DNA of 64,000 bases, from contig NZ_CP107954.1 in NCBI RefSeq assembly GCF_036067295.1, positions 3,472,001 through 3,536,000 of the forward strand, in the 5' to 3' direction. A program made the position numbers and the translations under genes. Origin of the DNA: Kribbella sp. NBC_00382. Its GTDB lineage: Bacteria; Actinomycetota; Actinomycetes; Propionibacteriales; Kribbellaceae. Below the pieces are notes generated by a model. The model worked only from the letters and a program-made list of their open reading frames with translations, was not told the DNA's origin and searched no databases. Positions 1 through 8,989 of this stretch are shown one piece after another (position 1 is the stretch's first letter; each line of letters starts with the position of its first letter).

Positions 1-468
<468 letters not shown>

Positions 469-715
469 GCTTGCATCCGGGACAAATCTAGACTCGCCGG
501 TCCGCGCTCCGAAGTACCCGAAAACCTCCTGACTCCGTGTGAGGGTGACGGTGAGTCGGGGCGCGGAAAGGCCCGATTTCAGCGGAGAATTGGGAGATCG
601 GTGGCCACCGGGGTGATCACGGTGGGTGATCGGGCGAACCGGTTCAGGTTTTTGCCTTCACTCTGAGTGAATAAGACTGTAGCCTTAACCTGCGTCGGGA
701 AGGAGGTACAAGGCG
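469..715. other. Intergenic region between thiC and the SatD-like gene
   Basis: No coding signal. It holds GC-rich short inverted repeats just after thiC (for example around 614-630, GGTGATCAC) but no clear terminator with a T-tract. At its right end is the palindrome and putative promoter of the next gene, listed separately. Confidence 0.5.
657..671. promoter_or_regulatory. Perfect inverted repeat TTCACTC-T-GAGTGAA, candidate operator
   Basis: Two 7-bp arms around a single T lie 45 bp before the start of the SatD-like gene. They overlap a possible -35 (TTCACT, 657-662); 17 bp further is TAGCCT (680-685) as a possible -10. The downstream protein carries a C-terminal helix-turn-helix, so autoregulation through this site is a reasonable inference. 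Confidence 0.5.
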
Positions 716-1315
716 GTGGTCTTCGTTCTCACGGTAGATCAGCGAGGCAGCCGGAGCATCGGCGATCTCGTACCCGAGCTGCTGAATACGCTGAACCGGC
801 GGCCGCGCCGGATCGGCCTGCTGCGCAAGTTCGAGCGCACGGCCGGCGACGAGGTGCAGGGCATTCTCTCGGAGGCTCGCGCCACGGTCGACGTCGTCGT
901 GCAGCTGCTCCGCGCGGACACCTGGCACATCGGTCTCGGCGTCGGGGCGGTTGACCAGCCTCTGCCCCGGAGTACCAGGGCAGGCAGCGGGGAGGCATTC
1001 GTCTTCGCGCGGGAGGCGGTCAACCGGGCCAAGGCGAGCCCGCATCACGTGAACGTCGTCGGTGCGAACGAGCACGCGGCGGAGCAGGTGGAGAGCGTCA
1101 TGTGGCTGATGGCCTCGGTGCTGCGTCGCCGTAGCGAGCGCGGGTGGGCTGTGGCTGACCTGCTCGCCGAGGGGCTCACCAGGCGAGAGATCGGCGTGAA
1201 GCTGGGGATCAGCCAGTCCGCTGTCACCCAGCGGGCGCAGGCGGCCGGTTTCGCCGAGGAACAGCGCGGACGCGTGCTTGCGGCAGAGTTGCTCGAGGCT
1301 GGGGAGGTTGCATGA
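716..1315 (+). CDS. SatD-like protein with C-terminal helix-turn-helix
   Basis: 199 residues. The GTG start at 716 is set by AGGAGG at 701-706. The N-terminal ~130 residues match my memory of the SatD family (TAGDEVQGIL, then WHIGLGVGAV and a GEAFVFAREAV block), whose biochemical role is not settled. Residues ~143-178 form an HTH: LLAEGLTRREIGVKLGISQS. The stop overlaps the start of the next gene (ATGA), so the two are probably translationally coupled. A perfect palindrome sits in its promoter region. It is likely a cytoplasmic regulator controlling the membrane partner. Family assignment is from pattern recognition only. Confidence 0.65.
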   Translation: MVFVLTVDQRGSRSIGDLVPELLNTLNRRPRRIGLLRKFERTAGDEVQGILSEARATVDVVVQLLRADTWHIGLGVGAVDQPLPRSTRAGSGEAFVFAREAVNRAKASPHHVNVVGANEHAAEQVESVMWLMASVLRRRSERGWAVADLLAEGLTRREIGVKLGISQSAVTQRAQAAGFAEEQRGRVLAAELLEAGEVA

Positions 1316-1866
1316 CGGCAGCGGTACTGGTGCTGACTGGGGTGGCTCTGGTGCTCGCCGTACTGGCGTGGGTGCCCAAATCGGGTGCCACGCTGGAGAT
1401 AGTGCTCAGTGGCGTGATGCTGGCCTGCTTGATGGGCACCGGCATCCTGCTGCTGGCGGGGCACGGCGTACAGGGTTGGCGGGAGGCCTGGTGGAACATC
1501 CTCCTCCTGGTCTCCGGCGGCCTTGCAGTAGCCGGTGGTGGCCCGCTGACCACGTCAGTGCTGGCGCTGGTCGACCGCGGCAACACCAGGTCGCAGTCAA
1601 CCCAGCAGGCCGGTGAGGTGCTCCGCGGTGGCGCGCTGATCGGCGCCCTGGAACGTGGCGCCATCTACGGCTCGATCGTGGCGGGCTGGCCCGAGGGGAT
1701 AGCGATCGTGCTGGCCATCAAGGGCCTGGCGCGATACCCAGAGCTGCGTAGTCCGGACCAGCCGGCCTCGGTGACGCCCACGGCGGTGGCGGAGCGATTC
1801 ATCATCGGCACCTTCACCAGTGTGCTGTGGGCCGTCACCTGCGCCGGGCTGCTGGTATCTCGTTAA
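1312..1866 (+). CDS. Multi-pass membrane protein coupled to the SatD-like gene
   Basis: 184 residues with about five hydrophobic segments (roughly 2-20, 29-50, 60-87, 108-138 and the C-terminus). The central part carries a strongly patterned stretch, GALERGAIYGSIVAGWPEGI, then AIKGLARYPEL and AERFIIGT. This looks like a conserved functional core rather than a generic membrane protein. Its ATG overlaps the stop of the SatD-like gene by ATGA. No catalytic motif is recognised. A transporter or small membrane effector under control of the upstream HTH protein is inference. Confidence 0.7.
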   Translation: MTAAVLVLTGVALVLAVLAWVPKSGATLEIVLSGVMLACLMGTGILLLAGHGVQGWREAWWNILLLVSGGLAVAGGGPLTTSVLALVDRGNTRSQSTQQAGEVLRGGALIGALERGAIYGSIVAGWPEGIAIVLAIKGLARYPELRSPDQPASVTPTAVAERFIIGTFTSVLWAVTCAGLLVSR

Positions 1867-2029
1867 GTGCCCCGAGTCCGACGTTCTTTGACGTGAGCGG
1901 CGCCCAGGCACGCACCTCGCGGCAGCGGAGAAACGGCCACGATGGAAAAACATCGAGGCCGCTTCTCCGCCACCGCGATGCACGCACCTGAACACCGCTC
2001 ACTGTCAAACAACGTCGGACTCGGGTCAC
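1867..2029. repeat. 163-bp near-perfect hairpin filling a convergent intergenic space
   Basis: Bases 1867-1944 pair with 1951-2029 around the loop GAAAAA (1945-1950), with one bulge (T2003). Of 78 pairs, 64 are Watson-Crick. Ten of the 14 exceptions are C.A or A.C in the plus-strand reading, which become G.U wobbles in a minus-strand transcript; the other four are at 1870, 1886, 1916 and 1939. The element runs exactly from the base after the TAA of the membrane gene to the stop codon of the RDD gene. It could be a bidirectional terminator, a structured 3' UTR or small RNA, or a MITE-like repeat. Confidence 0.9.
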
Positions 2030-2829
2030 TAGACCTTGACGACGTAGGTGCTCATCACCTTGTCGTGCCAGGTCTGCTTCTTGTCGTCCCACAGCGGCCA
2101 CAGCGAGTTGAGTAGGCAGGCCTGGTCGAAGATGCCGCGCAGGATGTCGCGCAGCAGCGACTTGCCGGCGCCGATCGGCTGGAAGTAGGTGGCGTCCACC
2201 AGCTTGATCTTCAGCACGCTCTTGCCGACGCTCTGCCCGGTCTTGCCCTGCCGGATCACCCGGTTCCACACCCATAGGCCGATGCTGGCCAGGATGCCGA
2301 GGATCAGCAGGATGACGGCGAACGCGCTGGGGCCCTCGTTGCTGGAGGTGGTGTAGCTGTCGCCATCGGAATTGGCGATGACGTTGGCGATGAAGATCGC
2401 GTACGCGATGCCGGCGGGGATGCCCGACACCAAGCCGTCCAAGAGCGCGGCGCCGACCCGGGATCCCCAGTCGGCGAGCTCGGACCCGGGGGCGCCGTAG
2501 CCGAAGCCCTGCTGGAACGGGTCCTGGCCGCCGTACGCCGGCTGCTGCTGCCCATACCCAGGCTGGCCGTAGCCAGGCTGGCCGTACTGGGGTTGCCCGT
2601 ACTGCGGCTGACCGGGCTGGCCGTACTGCGGCTGCTCAGGCTGGCCGTACTGCGGTTGCCCATACTGCGGCGGCTGGCCGTAGTCAGGCTGGCCGTAGCC
2701 CGGTTGCCCAGCTGCCGGTTGCCCAGATCCCGGTTGCTCAGCTCCCGGCTGGCCGTAGCCGGGCTGGCCGGGTGGCTGGTCCTGGGGGTCCTGGGGACGG
2801 TCTTCGGGACCGTTCGGAGGGGTGGTCAC
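2029..2829 (-). CDS. RDD family membrane protein with Gln/Tyr/Gly/Pro repeats
   Basis: 266 residues from a GTG at 2829 placed 4 nt after AAGGGA; an upstream in-frame ATG at 2844 lies before this RBS and is less likely. The first ~110 residues are low-complexity, built of YGQP and YGQPQ repeats (encoded at about 2545-2760). The RDD domain follows: ...[16 protein letters not shown], two or three membrane segments, then the [20 protein letters not shown] block and [22 protein letters not shown] proteins are membrane proteins of poorly known function, sometimes linked to ion transport. It lies downstream of a paralogue in the same orientation. Confidence 0.85.
   Translation of the reverse strand: MTTPPNGPEDRPQDPQDQPPGQPGYGQPGAEQPGSGQPAAGQPGYGQPDYGQPPQYGQPQYGQPEQPQYGQPGQPQYGQPQYGQPGYGQPGYGQQQPAYGGQDPFQQGFGYGAPGSELADWGSRVGAALLDGLVSGIPAGIAYAIFIANVIANSDGDSYTTSSNEGPSAFAVILLILGILASIGLWVWNRVIRQGKTGQSVGKSVLKIKLVDATYFQPIGAGKSLLRDILRGIFDQACLLNSLWPLWDDKKQTWHDKVMSTYVVKV
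2545..2765. repeat. Tandem imperfect repeats coding YGQP/YGQPQ
   Basis: Repeated GGCTGGCCGTA-type units of about 9-27 bp run inside the first RDD gene. They encode the disordered N-terminus and are a likely site of replication slippage. Confidence 0.8.
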
Positions 2830-2942
2830 TGAAATTCCCTTCAAAGCCTTGATCGCCAGGTCGGAGACGACCTTGCCATGCCGACCATGCCATGCCGGAC
2901 GCCGTGACCGCTGCAGGCCACGGCGTCCCGCGTGCTACCTGG

Positions 2943-3650
2943 TCAGAGCTTGACGACCAGGGTGTTGTTGATCTTGTCCGCGAAGGTCTGCTTCTTCTCG
3001 TCCCACAGCGGCCACAGGTAGCCGACGTAGCAGACGGCGCCGTCGAGAATGTGGGTGAGCTGGCGGACGAACGCCTTGGCCGCACCGACCGGCTGCCCGG
3101 TCGCGGCGTCGATCAGGCTGATCTTGACCACCGACTTGCCGATGGTCTGGCCGGTCTGGCCCTGCCTGATGACGACGTTCCAGATACCGAGGCCGATGGC
3201 GACCAGGAAGAACAGCAGCGTGAAGATGCTGCTGACCGACCGGCCGAGCGTAATACCGATGGCGTACGGCACTCCGACCAGCAGGGAGTCGATGATCGCT
3301 CCACCGGCCCGCAGCGGCCACTCGGCCAAGGTGCCCGTCGGAGCACCGTAGCCCGGCTGCTGCCCGTACTGCTGCGGATACCCGGGCTGCTGCCCGTACT
3401 GCGGTTGCCCGTACTGCGCCGGCGGCTGCCCATAACCCGGCTGCTGCCCGTACTGCGGCTCCTGCCCGTACTGCGGCGCCTGCGGCTGGCCGTACCCGGG
3501 CTGCTGCCCGTAGCCCGGCTGCTGCCCAGGCTGGCCGTATTGACCAGGCTGCTCGGGCTGCTGGCCGTACTGGCCGGGCTGTTGGCCGTACTGACCCGGT
3601 TGGTTCGGGTCTTGCGGGCCGTAACCCGGCGGTGGCGTCGGAGTGCTCAC
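2943..3650 (-). CDS. RDD family membrane protein, paralogue with repeat N-terminus
   Basis: 235 residues from the GTG at 3650, six bases after GAAGGG; the ATG at 3671 lacks a ribosome binding site. The N-terminal ~110 residues consist of YGQQPG and YGQPQ repeats. The RDD domain has [19 protein letters not shown], membrane helices, [20 protein letters not shown] and [19 protein letters not shown]. It is clearly a tandem duplicate of the following gene; the 113 bp between the two contain no strong terminator, so one transcript may carry both. Confidence 0.85.
   Translation of the reverse strand: MSTPTPPPGYGPQDPNQPGQYGQQPGQYGQQPEQPGQYGQPGQQPGYGQQPGYGQPQAPQYGQEPQYGQQPGYGQPPAQYGQPQYGQQPGYPQQYGQQPGYGAPTGTLAEWPLRAGGAIIDSLLVGVPYAIGITLGRSVSSIFTLLFFLVAIGLGIWNVVIRQGQTGQTIGKSVVKISLIDAATGQPVGAAKAFVRQLTHILDGAVCYVGYLWPLWDEKKQTFADKINNTLVVKL
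3340..3610. repeat. Tandem imperfect repeats coding [11 protein letters not shown]
   Basis: Units resembling GGCTGCTGCCCGTACTG recur many times in the second RDD gene and encode its low-complexity N-terminus. Confidence 0.8.
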
Positions 3651-3743
3651 GACGATCCCTTCTACTGACATGAGGAGTGGTAGCGCTCTGACGGATCAGC
3701 TGTGTCGGCGGATCCCATCAAGTTGCCTGAGGTAGGAGATACC

Positions 3744-4199
3744 TTGGTAGATGTGACCCTGACACAGCAAGCTGTTGTACTCCGGCCGCACGGGCCGGTC
3801 GAACCGCTGGACCGGCGGGTGCTCGGCGTCGCCGGCGTCGGTGTCGGCGGTTTCGCTCTCGCAGGTGTTTATCAGCTGTCCGGTTCACTGCACCTCGGCA
3901 TCCCGTGCTTGCTGCACGCCACCACCGGCCTGAACTGCCCGTTCTGCGGTGCGACCAGGATGGCCGCGGCGTTGCTGCGTGGCGATCTGGACGCCGCCTG
4001 GCACTTCAACCCGGTCGTGCTCGTCCTCGGCCCGCTGATCGGTGTTGCCATCGGCTACCAACTGCTGACCTGGGCGCTGGAGAGCGCGCGGCTGATCAAG
4101 CTGCCCCGGCTGCGGATGAGCCCGGTGACGCTGAAATGGTTGCTCAGGGCCCTCGCGGTTGTATTGGTCGTCTATGGGATCGCCCGCAATCTGAACTGA
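3744..4199 (+). CDS. DUF2752 membrane protein
   Basis: Recognised by the DUF2752 core GIPCLLHATTGLNCPFCGAT followed by a hydrophobic segment and HFNPVV. It has about three membrane helices; the CPFCG cysteines face one membrane side. I favour the TTG at 3744, five bases after GGAG (3735-3738). The open frame extends to a GTG at 3702, but that has no nearby RBS, and a GTG at 3753 is a further option. DUF2752 function is unknown. Transcribed divergently from the RDD pair and probably together with the next gene (17-bp gap). Confidence 0.75.
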   Translation: MVDVTLTQQAVVLRPHGPVEPLDRRVLGVAGVGVGGFALAGVYQLSGSLHLGIPCLLHATTGLNCPFCGATRMAAALLRGDLDAAWHFNPVVLVLGPLIGVAIGYQLLTWALESARLIKLPRLRMSPVTLKWLLRALAVVLVVYGIARNLN

Positions 4200-4216
4200 G
4201 ACACTAAGGTGTTCCA

Positions 4217-4768
4217 GTGACTCAGCCTCCTTTGCCAGATGAGAACGGCCAGCAGCTCGAGCCATTCGGCCAGCAGCCGACGCAACCGCCGGCGCCGCAG
4301 CAGCCGGGTCCGCAGGATCAGTTGCCGATGGCCCCGCAATACGGAGCCCCGCAGTACCAGGCTCCGCAGTACCAGCAGGTCCAGGGGCAGCCGGTGCAGC
4401 CGCCCGCGCAGGCGCTGCCGGCCGGGCCGGTGCTGGTCACGATCGGGGACATCTCCGTCGAGCAGTACCGGATCGTCACTCCGGCCGGCGTGCTGCCGAC
4501 CCAGGGGACGAACTGGTCGGCGATGGACATGACCCGGACCGAGGAGAAGATCCCCGCCTACGCGATCGTGCTGGCGATCATCTTCTTCCTGTTCTGCCTG
4601 CTCGGCCTGCTGTTCCTGCTGATCAAGGAGCGCAAGACGACCGGCTTCGTCCAGGTGACGGTCCAGCACGGGAACCGTACCCACAACACGCACGTGGCGG
4701 CTGCCAATCCGACCCAGGTCGCCGACACGCTGGCCAGAGTCAACTACGCCCGCACCCTCTGCGTCTGA
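4217..4768 (+). CDS. Pro/Gln-rich single-pass membrane protein
   Basis: 183 residues, GTG start. Residues ~1-75 are Gln/Pro/Ala-rich with YQAPQYQ-type repeats resembling the neighbouring RDD N-termini. A short soluble segment (VLVTIGDISVEQYRIVTPAG) follows, then one strong membrane helix (~112-137) and a basic C-terminal domain of ~45 residues. I do not recognise a named family. The shared low-complexity tails with the RDD proteins suggest a common envelope location. Confidence 0.7.
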   Translation: MTQPPLPDENGQQLEPFGQQPTQPPAPQQPGPQDQLPMAPQYGAPQYQAPQYQQVQGQPVQPPAQALPAGPVLVTIGDISVEQYRIVTPAGVLPTQGTNWSAMDMTRTEEKIPAYAIVLAIIFFLFCLLGLLFLLIKERKTTGFVQVTVQHGNRTHNTHVAAANPTQVADTLARVNYARTLCV

Positions 4769-4771
4769 GAC

Positions 4772-4787
4772 CCCTTGCAGGCAAGGG
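4772..4787. terminator. Short hairpin between convergent genes
   Basis: CCCTTG-CAGG-CAAGGG lies just after the stop of the membrane protein and before the end of pstB. A six-bp stem without T-tract, so a weak terminator candidate. Confidence 0.35.
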
Positions 4788-4834
4788 ATCCGGGCGCAGC
4801 GGGCACGGGCGCGGCGTAGTACCGGCTGGAGGTT

Positions 4835-5611
4835 TTAGCCGAAGCGGCCGGTGATGTAGTCCTCGGTGGCCTTCTCGTTCGGGTTGGAGAAGATCATCTT
4901 GGTCGCGCCCATCTCGATCAGCCGGCCGGGCTTGCCGGTGGCGGACAGGTTGAAGAAGGCGGTCTGGTCGGAGACGCGGGCCGCCTGCTGCATGTTGTGG
5001 GTCACGATGACGACCGTGTACCGGTCCTTCAGCTTCTCGATCAGGTCCTCGATCGCCAGCGTCGAGATCGGGTCGAGGGCCGAGCAGGGCTCGTCCATCA
5101 GGATCACCTCGGGCTCGACCGCGATCGCCCGGGCGATGCACAGCCGCTGCTGCTGACCACCCGACAGGCCCGAGCCGGGCTTGTCGAGGCGGTCCTTGAC
5201 CTCGTTCCAGAGGTTGGCGCCCTTCAGCGACGTCTCGACCACCTCGGCGAGCTTCTTCTTGTCCTTGACCCCGTTCAGCTTCAGGCCGGACGCGACGTTG
5301 TCGAAGATCGACATGGTCGGGAACGGGTTCGGCCGCTGGAACACCATGCCGACCACGCGGCGGACGGCGACCGGGTCGACCCCGCTCGCGTACAGGTCCT
5401 GCTGGTCCAGCAGCACCTTGCCCTCGACCCGGGCGCCGGGGATCACCTCGTGCATCCGGTTCAGGGTGCGCAGGTAGGTGGACTTGCCGCAGCCGGACGG
5501 GCCGATGAACGCGGTGACCGAGCGGGGCTCGATCGTCATCGACACGTCCTCGACAGCCTTGAAATCGCCGTAGTAGACGTTGAGGCCGCTGACCTCGATG
5601 CGCTTAGCCAT
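4835..5611 (-). CDS. pstB: Phosphate ABC transporter ATP-binding protein PstB
   Basis: 258 residues, the usual PstB length. The cytoplasmic ATPase drives high-affinity phosphate uptake through PstCA. Seen: Walker [10 protein letters not shown] (~36-44), Q-loop [11 protein letters not shown] signature LSGGQQQR, Walker [14 protein letters not shown] and the H-loop in [10 protein letters not shown]. It is the last gene of pstSCAB, 20 bp after pstA. No phoU follows here; the next gene is convergent. Confidence 0.97.
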   Translation of the reverse strand: MAKRIEVSGLNVYYGDFKAVEDVSMTIEPRSVTAFIGPSGCGKSTYLRTLNRMHEVIPGARVEGKVLLDQQDLYASGVDPVAVRRVVGMVFQRPNPFPTMSIFDNVASGLKLNGVKDKKKLAEVVETSLKGANLWNEVKDRLDKPGSGLSGGQQQRLCIARAIAVEPEVILMDEPCSALDPISTLAIEDLIEKLKDRYTVVIVTHNMQQAARVSDQTAFFNLSATGKPGRLIEMGATKMIFSNPNEKATEDYITGRFG

Positions 5612-5631
5612 ATCGACTCAGAACCTCTCGA

Positions 5632-6552
5632 CTATTTGGACTTGATGGTGCTGAACCGGGCGATCAGCCGGGCCAGCAGGTTGAGGGCGAGGACCAGGAG
5701 GATCAGCGTGAGCGCCGTCGCCCAGACCCGGTCCGCGGCGGCCGGCAGGGCCATGTCGCCGCGGTCGTTGTTGATCATGGTCGGCAGCGCGCCCATGAAG
5801 CCCGAGAACGGGTTGTAGTTGATCACCTTGGAGTAGCCGACCAGGATCAGCAGCGGAGCGGTCTCACCGATCACCCGGGCCAGGCCGAGCATGACGCCGG
5901 TGATGATGCCACCGAAGGCCGTCGGCACGACGATCTTGAGGATCGTCTTCCACTTCGGCACCCCGAGCGCGTACGCGGCTTCGCGCAGCTCGTCGGGTAC
6001 CAGCTTGAGCATCTCCTCGGTGGAGCGCAGGATGACCGGCATCATCAGCAGGACCAGCGACAGCGATACCGCGAAGCCGATCCGGTTCTGGCCCAGGATG
6101 GTCACCCAGACCGCGTAGACGAACAGCGCGGCGACGATCGACGGCACACCGGTGAGGATGTCGACCATGAAGCTGACCACCTTGGCCGGCTTGCTGCCCT
6201 TGCCGTACTCGATCAGGTAGACCGCGCCGAGGATGCCGAGCGGGACCGCGATCGCCGCGCAGATCAGCGCCATGATCAGGCTGCCGATCAGCGCGTGGTA
6301 CGCGCCGCCACCCGCGCGGCGCGAGGTGATGCCACGCTGCGACTGCGACCACCAGTTGGCGTCCAGCACCAGGTGGTAGCCCTTCGAGATGACCGTCCAG
6401 AGGATCCAGCACAGCGGGATCAGCGCGATCAGGAAGCAGAGCGAGATCAGCACCGTGGCCAGCGTGTTGCGGAAGGCACGGGCGCCGGACTTGCCGGTCA
6501 GGTCGAGAACCTTGCCGTCGTACTGCGGACGGTTCGCGGCGATGGTGCTCAC
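5632..6552 (-). CDS. pstA: Phosphate ABC transporter permease PstA
   Basis: 306 residues with about six membrane helices. The EAA-type cytoplasmic loop that docks on PstB is visible as EAAYALGVPKWKTILKIV. The GTG start overlaps the stop of pstC (GTGA), which implies translational coupling. It forms the phosphate channel with PstC in the cytoplasmic membrane. Confidence 0.95.
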   Translation of the reverse strand: MSTIAANRPQYDGKVLDLTGKSGARAFRNTLATVLISLCFLIALIPLCWILWTVISKGYHLVLDANWWSQSQRGITSRRAGGGAYHALIGSLIMALICAAIAVPLGILGAVYLIEYGKGSKPAKVVSFMVDILTGVPSIVAALFVYAVWVTILGQNRIGFAVSLSLVLLMMPVILRSTEEMLKLVPDELREAAYALGVPKWKTILKIVVPTAFGGIITGVMLGLARVIGETAPLLILVGYSKVINYNPFSGFMGALPTMINNDRGDMALPAAADRVWATALTLILLVLALNLLARLIARFSTIKSK

Positions 6553-7742
6553 GCGGCTGCTCCTTCTTTGGCGGCTGGCTTCGGCCGGTGCGTCCGGCGA
6601 TTGGCCCCCGGGCCCGAGCGGGCCACGATGATCCGGGCCGCCGAGTTGACGATGAAGGTGACGACGAACAGCACCAGGCCGGCCGCGATGAAGGCGCCGG
6701 TCTTGGCCGGGGTGTCGAGCTCGGCCGCGCTGGAGGCGATCTTCGAGGCGAAGGTCTCACCACCGGCGAAGATCGACGGGTCCCACTTCGCGATCGGGTT
6801 CGGCTGGGACAGGATGATCAGCATCGCGACGGTCTCGCCGAGCGCGCGGCCCAGGCCGAGCATCGCGGCGCTCGTCACACCGGAGCGACCGTACGGCAGG
6901 ACGGCCATCCGGATCATCTCCCACTTGGTGGAGCCCAGTGCCAGGGCGCCCTCGCGGTGGGTGACCGGGGTCTGCGCGAAGATCTCCCGGCTGATCGCGG
7001 TGATCACCGGCAGGATCATGATGGCCAGTACCAGGCCCGCGGTGAAGACGGTGCCCCGGTCGGCGTTGGCGGCTTCCTTGAACAGCGGGAACCAGCCGAG
7101 CACGTCGGAGATCGCGTGCGAGACGGGCTGGACCACCGGGGCGAAGAAGATCAGGCCCCACAGGCCGTAGATGATCGACGGTACGGCGGCGAGCAGGTCG
7201 ACCACGGACGCGACCGGACGGGCGAGCCGCGGCGGAGCGTAGTACGTGATGTAGAGCGCGACACCGATCGCGATCGGGACCGCCACCACCATCGCGATCA
7301 GCGAGCTGACCAGGGTGGTGTAGAAGAGTGCGGCGATACCGAAGTTCGGGTGGTCGCCACCGGGCAGCCAGGTGCGGGAGAAGAGGAAGTTGCCCTCGTT
7401 GTCGGCCAGCGCCGGGATCGCCAGTGCCAGCAGGAAGATACCGACGAACGCGACGATCGCGACCACCAGGCCGCCGGAGCCGCGGGCCATCCCGGCGAAC
7501 AGCCGGTCCCCGAGGTGACCGACCGGGCCCAGGTCGAGTCCTTTCCGGCCTTCGCCTGCGGTCGGTTCCGTCGCCGTCGCAGTACCGGCCGGGTGCTCGG
7601 CGGCCTCGTGCTCGGCGTGCTCCTCGGCCAGGCCCTCGAACCGCGGGGCCGGCCCGGAGGTCTCGTGGACCAGGTCCTCGATCCGGGGTTCTTGCGTGCC
7701 TTCCGGCCGGTCTGGCGGTTCCGTGCCGTCTGGACTACTCAT
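6549..7742 (-). CDS. pstC: Phosphate ABC transporter permease PstC
   Basis: 397 residues, longer than the E. coli protein because of a ~75-residue charged N-terminal extension (PPDRPEGTQEPRIEDL...) before the first helix. The docking loop is EGALALGSTKWEMIRM. The start is the ATG at 7742 with GGAG eight bases upstream. It is separated from pstS by 116 bp containing a strong hairpin, and overlaps pstA. Confidence 0.95.
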   Translation of the reverse strand: MSSPDGTEPPDRPEGTQEPRIEDLVHETSGPAPRFEGLAEEHAEHEAAEHPAGTATATEPTAGEGRKGLDLGPVGHLGDRLFAGMARGSGGLVVAIVAFVGIFLLALAIPALADNEGNFLFSRTWLPGGDHPNFGIAALFYTTLVSSLIAMVVAVPIAIGVALYITYYAPPRLARPVASVVDLLAAVPSIIYGLWGLIFFAPVVQPVSHAISDVLGWFPLFKEAANADRGTVFTAGLVLAIMILPVITAISREIFAQTPVTHREGALALGSTKWEMIRMAVLPYGRSGVTSAAMLGLGRALGETVAMLIILSQPNPIAKWDPSIFAGGETFASKIASSAAELDTPAKTGAFIAAGLVLFVVTFIVNSAARIIVARSGPGANRRTHRPKPAAKEGAAA

Positions 7743-7795
7743 CGATGGTGCTCCAAGCGCCTGGGTCGGGTGGTCAGGTCTGCTTCACGAGGCGA

Positions 7796-7837
7796 AGCCC
7801 CGGCCGTCTGAGAGGGACTCTCGGACCGGCCGGGGCT
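7796..7837. terminator. Intercistronic hairpin between pstS and pstC
   Basis: AGCCCCGGCCG pairs with CGGCCGGGGCT, extended inside by GTC-GAGAG/CTCTC-GAC. It starts 22 bases after the pstS stop and has no T-tract. Such structures often stabilise or partly terminate the pstS message so that the binding protein is made in excess; that role is inferred. Confidence 0.75.
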
Positions 7838-7858
7838 CGCAGGTGGTAACGGTTTTCG

Positions 7859-8989
7859 TCAGCTGATCGACTGGATCGCGGCGTCGACCTTGATCCGGAT
7901 CTCTTCCGGCAGCGGCGCGTAGTTCAGGTCGGTCAGAGCGGCCTGACCGTCCTTGCTGGCGAAGTAGCTCAGGAAGCTCTTCACCATCGCGGTCTTCTCG
8001 GCCGGCAGACCCTTGCTGCAGACGACCTCGTAGGTTGCCAGGATGATCGGGTAGGCGCCCGCCACCTTGGTCGCGTAGTCCAGCTTGAGGGCCAGGTCGC
8101 TACCGGTACCGGCCGGCTTCGCGGCGGCCAGCGCCTTGCCCGCGGACTCGGCGGTCAGCTCGACCGGGGTGCCCGAACCGTTGTCGATCTGCGCGATGCC
8201 GAGCTTGTTGTCGACCGCGTAGGACCACTCGACGTAGGTGATCGAGTTCTTGGTGCTCTTGACGCCCTCGGCGACACCCGCGGACTTGTCCTTGCCGGCG
8301 CCGGTGCCGGTCCACTTCTTGGCCGGCTCACCCTTCCAGGCACCCGCGCCGGAGGCGGCCAGGTACTTGGTGAAGTTCTCGGTGGTACCGGACTCGTCCG
8401 AGCGGAAGAAGACCGAGATCGGGGCCGACGGGAGCGTGACGCCCGCGTTCAGCTTGGCGATCGCCGGGTCGTTCCAGGTCTTGACGGTGCCCTGGAAGAT
8501 CTTCGCGGCGGTCGGGCCGTCGAGGACCAGCTTCTGCAGACCGTCGACGTTGTAGGCGATCGCGATCGGGCCGATCACCATCGGCAGGTCCAGCGCCGGG
8601 TTGTTCTGGCAGCGCTTGGCGGCCTGTGCCGTCTCCGGCTCGGCGCCGTCCTTACCCTCGGTCTTGAGGGCGGAGTCCGAACCGGCGAAGTCGACCTGGT
8701 TCGCGTTGAACTGCTTGATGCCCGCACCGGAACCGGTCGGGTTGTAGTTCACCGTGACGTCGGCGCACTTCTCGTTGTACTTGGAGATGACTTCCTCGAT
8801 GGCGTTCTTCTGCGCCGAGGAGCCCTCGGCGTTCAGGGTGCCCTTCGGGCAGTCGCCACCGGCAGCGGTGGTGCTGCCCGGGCTCGAGGAGCCGGCGGGC
8901 TCGGGGTCGGAGCCACAGGCGCTCAGGGCGAGGACGCCGAGGGATGCCACGGCGACGGTGCCGACGCGGAGCAGGCGATTGACGGACAC
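7859..8989 (-). CDS. pstS: Phosphate-binding lipoprotein PstS
   Basis: 376 residues. GTG start with GAAGGG upstream. The signal peptide ends in the lipobox ALSAC at ~24-28, so it is anchored outside the membrane. Phosphate-site motifs are visible: GSSAQKNAI, NPTGSGAGIKQF and FAGSDSALK near the N-terminus, and FRSDESGTTENF in the middle. It delivers phosphate to PstCAB. It is the first gene of the operon, preceded by a PHO box. Confidence 0.96.
   Translation of the reverse strand: MSVNRLLRVGTVAVASLGVLALSACGSDPEPAGSSSPGSTTAAGGDCPKGTLNAEGSSAQKNAIEEVISKYNEKCADVTVNYNPTGSGAGIKQFNANQVDFAGSDSALKTEGKDGAEPETAQAAKRCQNNPALDLPMVIGPIAIAYNVDGLQKLVLDGPTAAKIFQGTVKTWNDPAIAKLNAGVTLPSAPISVFFRSDESGTTENFTKYLAASGAGAWKGEPAKKWTGTGAGKDKSAGVAEGVKSTKNSITYVEWSYAVDNKLGIAQIDNGSGTPVELTAESAGKALAAAKPAGTGSDLALKLDYATKVAGAYPIILATYEVVCSKGLPAEKTAMVKSFLSYFASKDGQAALTDLNYAPLPEEIRIKVDAAIQSIS

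Noticed and set aside
2545..3610. CRISPR-like array in the RDD genes
   Set aside because: The repeats are in-frame coding units of variable length without unique spacers of constant size.
6588..7811. 407-residue plus-strand frame opposite pstC
   Set aside because: Same GC-driven shadow; the minus strand codes for an unmistakable PstC.
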